From Gammaproteobacteria bacterium (GTDB taxonomy: Bacteria > Pseudomonadota > Gammaproteobacteria > Pseudomonadales > Halomonadaceae), in NCBI GenBank assembly GCA_023485185.1, contig JAMCZP010000051.1, positions 1 to 10,572 on the forward strand: a stretch of 10,572 nt of DNA. The letters run 5' to 3'. The notes under the pieces are model-generated. The model had not been told where the DNA came from. It saw nothing but the letters and a program-made list of their open reading frames with translations, and made no database searches. The translations under genes and the position numbers were made by a program. Shown here in pieces: positions 6,386-10,572 of the stretch; within the stretch, counting starts at the first letter, position 1, and each line of letters starts with the position of its first letter.

Positions 6386-8596
6386 TCAATCCTGTTCGTG
6401 GGCCGCTGCGGCGAATAACGCCAGCATCTGCTCCAAGCTGGCTTGCTCTTCCGGCAGGAGTGGTTCGGTAGCGGTCAGCATCTGCTCGATAAGTCTCGCC
6501 ATATCCCGTATCTCGTGGGGGCGGCTACCCGCCAATAATGCGGGTATGGCAGCGATCGTCGCATCGAGGTCGAGGCGCATCAGCTTGGCTTGGCGTCGAA
6601 ACAGTGCGCGGAAGGTGGTCATGTTGAAAGTAGCCAGGTAGTCCGGCTGTTGCATCTGGGCCGCGAGATTAGCCCGTCGCTCATCGGCTTCACCTTGAAA
6701 ACGTCGGACAAAGAGCAGTGCACGAATAGCGGCTTCCAGCAGGCCGCCCTGATCGATCTCTGCGCGTAGGCGTTTGCTCTCCTCCGCGACGAAGGCACGA
6801 TGCTCCGGTGAGACACCGGGATGCGGACGTGAGGGCTGGTCATCGGCGGCTAGCCCAGCTACGGCCTGTATCCAGGGGGATCCGTAGATCAGGTTGAATG
6901 TGCGCTCGTAAGTGTTATCACGCTGTATGCGCCAATGATCCAGCGCCGACACCAGGGCATCGGAGTAAGCTTGCTGCCATTGCACAAAGGGATTGTCACT
7001 GGCGACGGGGAGACGCGCTTCACGAATATGGCGTGCCTGCTCGGCCACCGTCGAGGCCAAGGGGTGCCGGCTCGACCAGCGTTCGTAGGCGATACGCAGT
7101 GGATGTACGCTCTGCAGCCAGTGGGCTAATGCAGGCGTGGAACGGGAGCGTACCCAGGGCTGAACGAACTGACGATAAAGCCCCAGGTTAATTCGTGATA
7201 CCTGGTTGACAGCTGCAAATTTTCGGTCGTTTTCCTCGTCTGGCTGAACGATTGCGCGGACGTCTTCGACACGGCGAGCCTTGAACGACAATACGAAGTC
7301 GCCCTCGACCAGCTCGGCTTGTGGCATGTCCTCGGTCTTATCCTGAATCTCTGCTTGGTAGATACCGGCGGGCAGCACGTCGATTAAGTCTATGTTACTG
7401 GCGAATTTTTGGTGCTCCTTGCGGCCTACGCTGCCGGAAACAAAGATCCCCAGGTGGCCGATGTTGTCGTGTACTGCGTAGACAATGGTCTGGTCGTGAC
7501 TGATCACTTCATCATCATCGCGGTAGAGGTCGGTGATCCAGCCAAGTGCCTGCGGAGGAGGGGAGATATTGTCGCCATTGGAACAGAACACCACGATCGG
7601 TGAGCGGATATTGCGTAAGTCCAGGCGGATTCCATCCGAGGTGACCAGCTCGGCGCTCGACAGACGGTTACCGATAAACAGGTTGTCAACGATATACTGC
7701 ATTTCCACGGCATTGAGGAAGACATGGCCACCCCAGTATTTCTCAAAGCCCAGGTAGCGCGGCGCCTCGGTATCGATATTGGCGTACAGGTTGTACTGTT
7801 TGCCCCACAGGGTGTTGGCGGGGTTGAGATTTTCGAAGTTTTGTACCAAGTGGGCGCCGTCGAAGCGACCGTTGCCCAGATCGCTGGCCAGCGTAGTTGC
7901 CCAGCTGCCGCCGAGCAGACCACCAGCATAGCGCATGGGGTTCTTACCCGGCCCGCCGGCCCAGTACGATACTGGGGTGCCAGCGACAATGATGGGGCCA
8001 AACAGCTCGGGACGCAGTGCCGCGGCCATCAGTATCTGCCACCCGGCCTGGCAGTTGGCGACCACCGCAGGCTTGCCTTCGCTGTGTGGATGCAGCTCGG
8101 TGACCTTCTCAAGGAAGGCGACTTCTGCGCGCATTACGTCTTCGACGGTTTGACCCGGCTCGGGGTCGGGGCCGAAGCCGATAAAATAGCAGGGATGCCC
8201 GGCAGAAAGTGCGACACCGACCTCACTCTCAGCCTTGAAACCGCCAATCCCAGGGCCATGGCCAGCACGCGGATCGACCACCACGAAGGGCCGCTTGTGA
8301 GGTTCTACGGGAACATCTTCCAGTGCTTGAATTCGCGCCAGCCCATAGTTCACTGGGCGCGGTAGATCGCGACCTGAGACGACGACGTCATAGGCGAAGT
8401 CGAGCACATGTGGGGCGTCATCTTCCAGATGCTCCCGGTACTGGTCACCACGCTGACGCATCACATCAGCATAGAGTACGGCACGTTGCCAAGCATCGGT
8501 CGAGTAATCCAGTGCGGCAGCCGCATACCCCTGAGTCATGTCCAGTAGTGGCCACCCAGCAGGGCGCTGGGTGGGTTCATTAAGCGCTTTTACCAT
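6386..8596 (-). CDS. DUF3141 protein: PHA-synthase-like alpha/beta hydrolase with Cys triad
   Basis: This 736-residue protein belongs, by my recognition, to the DUF3141 family, distantly related to polyhydroxyalkanoate synthases. No signal peptide or membrane segment is visible, so it should be cytoplasmic. The N-terminal block ends in PRPVNYGLARI (79-89), echoing the segment before the PHA synthase core. The core shows VVVDPRAGHGPGIGGF (105-120), a nucleophile elbow VANCQAGW with Cys182 where PHA synthases have G-x-C-x-G-G, an acid in FCSNGDNISPP (Asp342) and a His in NIGHLGIFVSG (His381). Thus a Cys-Asp-His triad in the PHA synthase order is present. From about 455 to 736 lies a helical, charged extension not found in class I-IV PhaC. 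A strong GGAG precedes the ATG. It follows phaB by 72 nt, with a hairpin between, and a phasin-like gene is upstream. Polyester synthesis, acyl transfer or granule breakdown are all possible; activity is not shown by sequence. Confidence 0.85.
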   Translation of the reverse strand: MVKALNEPTQRPAGWPLLDMTQGYAAAALDYSTDAWQRAVLYADVMRQRGDQYREHLEDDAPHVLDFAYDVVVSGRDLPRPVNYGLARIQALEDVPVEPHKRPFVVVDPRAGHGPGIGGFKAESEVGVALSAGHPCYFIGFGPDPEPGQTVEDVMRAEVAFLEKVTELHPHSEGKPAVVANCQAGWQILMAAALRPELFGPIIVAGTPVSYWAGGPGKNPMRYAGGLLGGSWATTLASDLGNGRFDGAHLVQNFENLNPANTLWGKQYNLYANIDTEAPRYLGFEKYWGGHVFLNAVEMQYIVDNLFIGNRLSSAELVTSDGIRLDLRNIRSPIVVFCSNGDNISPPPQALGWITDLYRDDDEVISHDQTIVYAVHDNIGHLGIFVSGSVGRKEHQKFASNIDLIDVLPAGIYQAEIQDKTEDMPQAELVEGDFVLSFKARRVEDVRAIVQPDEENDRKFAAVNQVSRINLGLYRQFVQPWVRSRSTPALAHWLQSVHPLRIAYERWSSRHPLASTVAEQARHIREARLPVASDNPFVQWQQAYSDALVSALDHWRIQRDNTYERTFNLIYGSPWIQAVAGLAADDQPSRPHPGVSPEHRAFVAEESKRLRAEIDQGGLLEAAIRALLFVRRFQGEADERRANLAAQMQQPDYLATFNMTTFRALFRRQAKLMRLDLDATIAAIPALLAGSRPHEIRDMARLIEQMLTATEPLLPEEQASLEQMLALFAAAAHEQD

Positions 8597-8603
8597 GGGA
8601 TCT

Positions 8604-8610
8604 TCTCCTT
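8604..8610 (-). promoter_or_regulatory. Strong Shine-Dalgarno of the DUF3141 gene
   Basis: On the minus strand AAAGGAG ends about 7-9 nt before the ATG at 8596. It fixes the start and suggests this cistron is translated independently of phaB. Confidence 0.6.
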
Positions 8611-8631
8611 TGTAAGAGAATAGTGCCGAGT

Positions 8632-8654
8632 GGGAGGGGCGATGTCCCCCTCCC
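8632..8654 (-). other. Intercistronic GC hairpin between phaB and the DUF3141 gene
   Basis: GGGAGGGG (8632-8639) is perfectly complementary to CCCCTCCC (8647-8654) across a 7-nt loop, giving an eight-pair, seven-GC stem in the phaB 3' untranslated region. No T-run follows on either strand, so a simple intrinsic terminator is unlikely. A 3' stabiliser or processing element that raises phaB over the downstream gene is a better guess, and a partial terminator is the alternative. Confidence 0.55.
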
Positions 8655-8668
8655 GTTACGCGGGCCGC

Positions 8669-9415
8669 TTAGTACATATGCTGCCCGCCGTTCATCGCCA
8701 CATTACTGCCGGTCATGAAACCAGCTTGTTCGCTACAGATGAAGGCGATCAATGTGGCTATATCGTCCGGTTTGCCGAGCCGCCCAACCGGAATCTGGGA
8801 GATCACCTTCGACTCCAATACCTCCTTGGGTACCGCCATCACCATGCTGGTCTCTAGGTAGCCAGGAGAGACGGTGTTGACGGTAACGCCACGCTTCGCC
8901 ACTTCCATGGCCAGCGACTTGGTGAAGCCATGAATGCCAGCCTTGGCAGCGGCGTAGTTGGTCTGGCCGAACTGGCCCTTGGAACCGTTGATCGAGGAGA
9001 TATTGACGATACGCCCCCAGCCGCGCTCGACCATTGCGTCGCAAAATGGCTGGGTCATATGGAACATCGAGTCCAGATTGGTACGCATCACCGCATCCCA
9101 GTCGACCTTTGTCAGTTTGCGGAAGGTGGCATCGCGGGTGATGCCAGCGTTATTGATCAGAATGTCGACAACGGTGCCTTCGGCCTCGATATTGCTTGCC
9201 AGTCGCTGACAATCGTCAAAGTTGGCCACATCGACGGCGTAGGCGGAGAAGTGGTAGCCCTTACTGGCCTGCTGCTGCAGCCACGTTTGGACATGGTCAT
9301 TGTTGGGCGAGTGAGTGACCAGGACGTGATGTCCCGCATCGTGTAGTGTCCGCGCGATAGCTTCACCGAGGCCGCCCATGCCACCAGTTACAAGTGCTGT
9401 GTGTTGAGCTGTCAT
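8669..9415 (-). CDS. phaB: Acetoacetyl-CoA reductase PhaB (NADPH-dependent SDR)
   Basis: This enzyme reduces acetoacetyl-CoA to (R)-3-hydroxybutyryl-CoA, the monomer for PHB. It is 248 residues, the usual PhaB length. Short-chain dehydrogenase features are all present: cofactor loop TGGMGGLG (10-17), NNAGITRD (88-95), and a catalytic set of Asn113, Ser140/141 in NISSINGSKGQFGQTNY, Tyr154 and Lys158. The PhaB-typical stretches RGWGRIVNISS, GQFGQTNY, GVTVNTVSPGY and C-terminal MNGGQHMY separate it from FabG. The frame extends upstream to 9508, but the ATG at 9415 is preferred: it has a GGAG about 9 nt upstream, gives family length, and lies 4 nt after the phasin stop instead of overlapping it. 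The phasin-like gene precedes it and a DUF3141 PHA-synthase-like gene follows, so a storage-polyester role is well supported. No ketothiolase gene is nearby. Confidence 0.95.
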   Translation of the reverse strand: MTAQHTALVTGGMGGLGEAIARTLHDAGHHVLVTHSPNNDHVQTWLQQQASKGYHFSAYAVDVANFDDCQRLASNIEAEGTVVDILINNAGITRDATFRKLTKVDWDAVMRTNLDSMFHMTQPFCDAMVERGWGRIVNISSINGSKGQFGQTNYAAAKAGIHGFTKSLAMEVAKRGVTVNTVSPGYLETSMVMAVPKEVLESKVISQIPVGRLGKPDDIATLIAFICSEQAGFMTGSNVAMNGGQHMY

Positions 9416-9419
9416 CCGT

Positions 9420-9737
9420 TCACTCTCCTTTTTTTGCTGTGTCTTGGGCGTCTGGTGTGCAGGTGTATAGCCAGTAGAGCGCTGGAGAGTTAGCACAGGT
9501 AGTGTCAAGCAAGGCTTTTGTCGTTTGAACCTGCCAACTTAATAGAGCTTCATACAGGCCCATTAGCAGAGCACTCTGTTTATCAAAGGACTGCTGTATG
9601 TATGTGCCCTTAGCGTAGGGTTGAGTGTCGAATATGTGCCACGCTTGCTGACTTTTCTGTGTCAGTTCCATCGTTTGATAACAAAGATCCTGATTGGCTT
9701 GAAAAAGCGCCAGAGGTAGGTTGATGTTGTGGTTCAT
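9420..9737 (-). CDS. Small phasin-like protein (PHA granule-associated candidate)
   Basis: This is a 105-residue protein, short, helical and rich in Gln, Leu and Ala, with no signal peptide. Residues about 5-75 would form two amphipathic helices: LPLALFQANQDLCYQTMEL, then QQSFDKQSALLMGLYEALLSWQ. An LFQANQ-start followed by a long amphipathic helix is the pattern of short phasins, which coat PHA granules and limit their coalescence. The C-terminal 25 residues are polar and contain two of the three Cys (81 and 93). Assignment rests mainly on position: its stop is 4 nt from the phaB start. A GGAG lies 6 nt before the ATG and makes the start secure. It lies 44 nt downstream of the ABC permease gene on the same strand, with no clear terminator or promoter between them. 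Alternatives are a different small regulatory or structural protein of the phaB operon; similarity to known phasins is too weak to be sure by eye. Confidence 0.6.
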   Translation of the reverse strand: MNHNINLPLALFQANQDLCYQTMELTQKSQQAWHIFDTQPYAKGTYIQQSFDKQSALLMGLYEALLSWQVQTTKALLDTTCANSPALYWLYTCTPDAQDTAKKGE

Positions 9738-9781
9738 TGTGTGCTCCTTCTGGTTTGTTGCGCGAATGGGCGCTGCTTTCC

Positions 9782-10572
9782 TCAGGCCATCTGGCTGATG
9801 GTCTTGCGAAAGCGAGTCAATGAGATGGTGAATAGCACGCTGCCAATTATCAGCAGCATCAGAAACTGACCCCAGACGACATCAATGCCGGCCCCACGGA
9901 ATAGAATGGCCTGGCTCAGCTCGACGAAGTGTGTAGTGGGGGCGATGAGCATTACATTCTGGACAAGTTCGGGCATGCTTTCGCGTGGTGTAGCACTGCC
10001 CGAGAGCATTTGAAGCGGCATTAGAAATAAGATCATCAGCATGCCAAATTGCGGCATGCTGCGTGCCAGGGTGGCCAGGAAGATACCCATCGAGGTGGTG
10101 GCGAACAGGTGCAGGGCGGCTCCTGCCAAAAACAGGGCGACCGACCCTTCTACCGGTACTTGCAGCAGGCCCCGTACGACGAAGGTTAGCGAGAGTGTCA
10201 CGGCGATCAAGACGACCGCCCCCATCGACCACACCTTGGCCAGCATGATCTCCGTTGGGGTGACTGGCATGACCAGCAAGTGTTCGATGGTGCCGTGCTC
10301 ACGCTCGCGGATCAGTGCCGCACCAGTGAGAATGATGGAGAGCATCGTGACGTTATCGATGATTGACATTAGCGAGCCAAACCAGAACTGTTCCAACCCA
10401 GGGTTGAAGCGTGCGCGCAGGGCCAGGTCGACAGGCGGTACGGCTCTAGCGCGATACCGCTGGACGAAGCCATTGATCTCGCCCATGACGATCTGCTGTA
10501 CATAGTTATTGCCCGAGAAGGCCTGACTCATGCGGGTGGCGTCGATATTGAGCTGGAGGTCGGGCGTGCGTC
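9782..10572 (-). CDS. ABC-2 type transporter permease, YhhJ/YbhR-like (5' end off window)
   Basis: This is the C-terminal two thirds of an inner-membrane ABC exporter subunit. The frame is open to the right edge, with 13 more codons before the Met at 10531 and no stop. The segment LQLNIDATRMSQAFSGNNY matches the conserved end of the periplasmic loop in this family, so the true start is outside. Counting from that Met, a membrane segment at about 53-74 is followed by the ABC-2 signature LIREREHGTIEHLLVMPVTP (73-92) and further membrane segments near 103-122, 130-153, 162-178 and 217-236. The block MLSGSATPRESMPE (175-188) and APTTHFVELSQAILFRGAG (197-215) are also family-typical. Relatives work with an HlyD-type adaptor and an ATPase, usually encoded just upstream, which here would be beyond the edge. 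It is followed 44 nt later by the phasin-like gene. Substrate unknown. Confidence 0.9.
   Translation of the reverse strand, partial: RTPDLQLNIDATRMSQAFSGNNYVQQIVMGEINGFVQRYRARAVPPVDLALRARFNPGLEQFWFGSLMSIIDNVTMLSIILTGAALIREREHGTIEHLLVMPVTPTEIMLAKVWSMGAVVLIAVTLSLTFVVRGLLQVPVEGSVALFLAGAALHLFATTSMGIFLATLARSMPQFGMLMILFLMPLQMLSGSATPRESMPELVQNVMLIAPTTHFVELSQAILFRGAGIDVVWGQFLMLLIIGSVLFTISLTRFRKTISQMA

Noticed and set aside
7724..8365. Plus-strand 213-residue open frame inside the DUF3141 gene
   Set aside because: It is antisense to a strongly supported gene, shows no recognisable domain, and is explained by GC-rich codon structure on the opposite strand.
8669..9415. FabG-type 3-oxoacyl-ACP reductase instead of PhaB
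   Set aside because: The GMGGLG cofactor loop, the RGWGRIVNISS and GQFGQTNY blocks and the phasin/DUF3141 context fit PhaB better.
9416..9508. Longer PhaB start at 9508
   Set aside because: It would overlap the phasin gene by about 90 nt and add 31 residues absent from PhaB. The ATG at 9415 has a GGAG site and gives the normal 248-residue length.
9760..9773. GCGC-GAATGG-GCGC hairpin before the phasin gene
   Set aside because: A four-pair stem with a six-base loop and no T-run is too weak to call a terminator.

Overview
The window looks like a chromosomal segment of a PHA-accumulating, probably halophilic or marine gammaproteobacterium (Halomonas-like is my best guess from gene content and protein style; this is inference). 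Coding density is very high: no gene-free stretch exceeds about 75 nt, and I see no tRNA, rRNA, CRISPR, insertion sequence or origin. Base composition changes along the window. The first 360 nt count at 40% G+C, while sample stretches of the right-hand genes are far richer (8041-8100 counts 41 of 60).

Left, plus strand (1-1917): the 3' end of an AraC-family regulator, then 41 nt later a complete TolC/NodT-type outer-membrane efflux lipoprotein. No RND pump or periplasmic adaptor gene lies beside it in the window. This pair converges on everything else.

Right, minus strand (10572 down to 1964), in transcription order: the end of an ABC-2 type permease (YhhJ/YbhR-like); a small phasin-like protein; PhaB acetoacetyl-CoA reductase; a 736-residue DUF3141 protein that resembles PHA synthase in its alpha/beta-hydrolase core, with a visible Cys-Asp-His triad; a UspA-type universal stress protein; a TetR regulator overlapping uspA by 8 nt; a GltS-family sodium/glutamate symporter; and a large lipoprotein alpha/beta hydrolase with a GTG start. 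All gaps in this run are 72 nt or shorter, so long polycistronic transcripts are possible. A GC hairpin lies between phaB and the DUF3141 gene, and a weak terminator-like hairpin lies at the end of tetR.

The most interesting unit is phasin - phaB - DUF3141 - uspA - tetR. It supplies the hydroxybutyryl-CoA-forming reductase, a candidate granule protein and a synthase-like enzyme of unproven activity, yet has no ketothiolase (PhaA) and no canonical PhaC. It could be a variant polyester synthesis or mobilisation module tied to stress signalling through UspA and controlled by the TetR protein.
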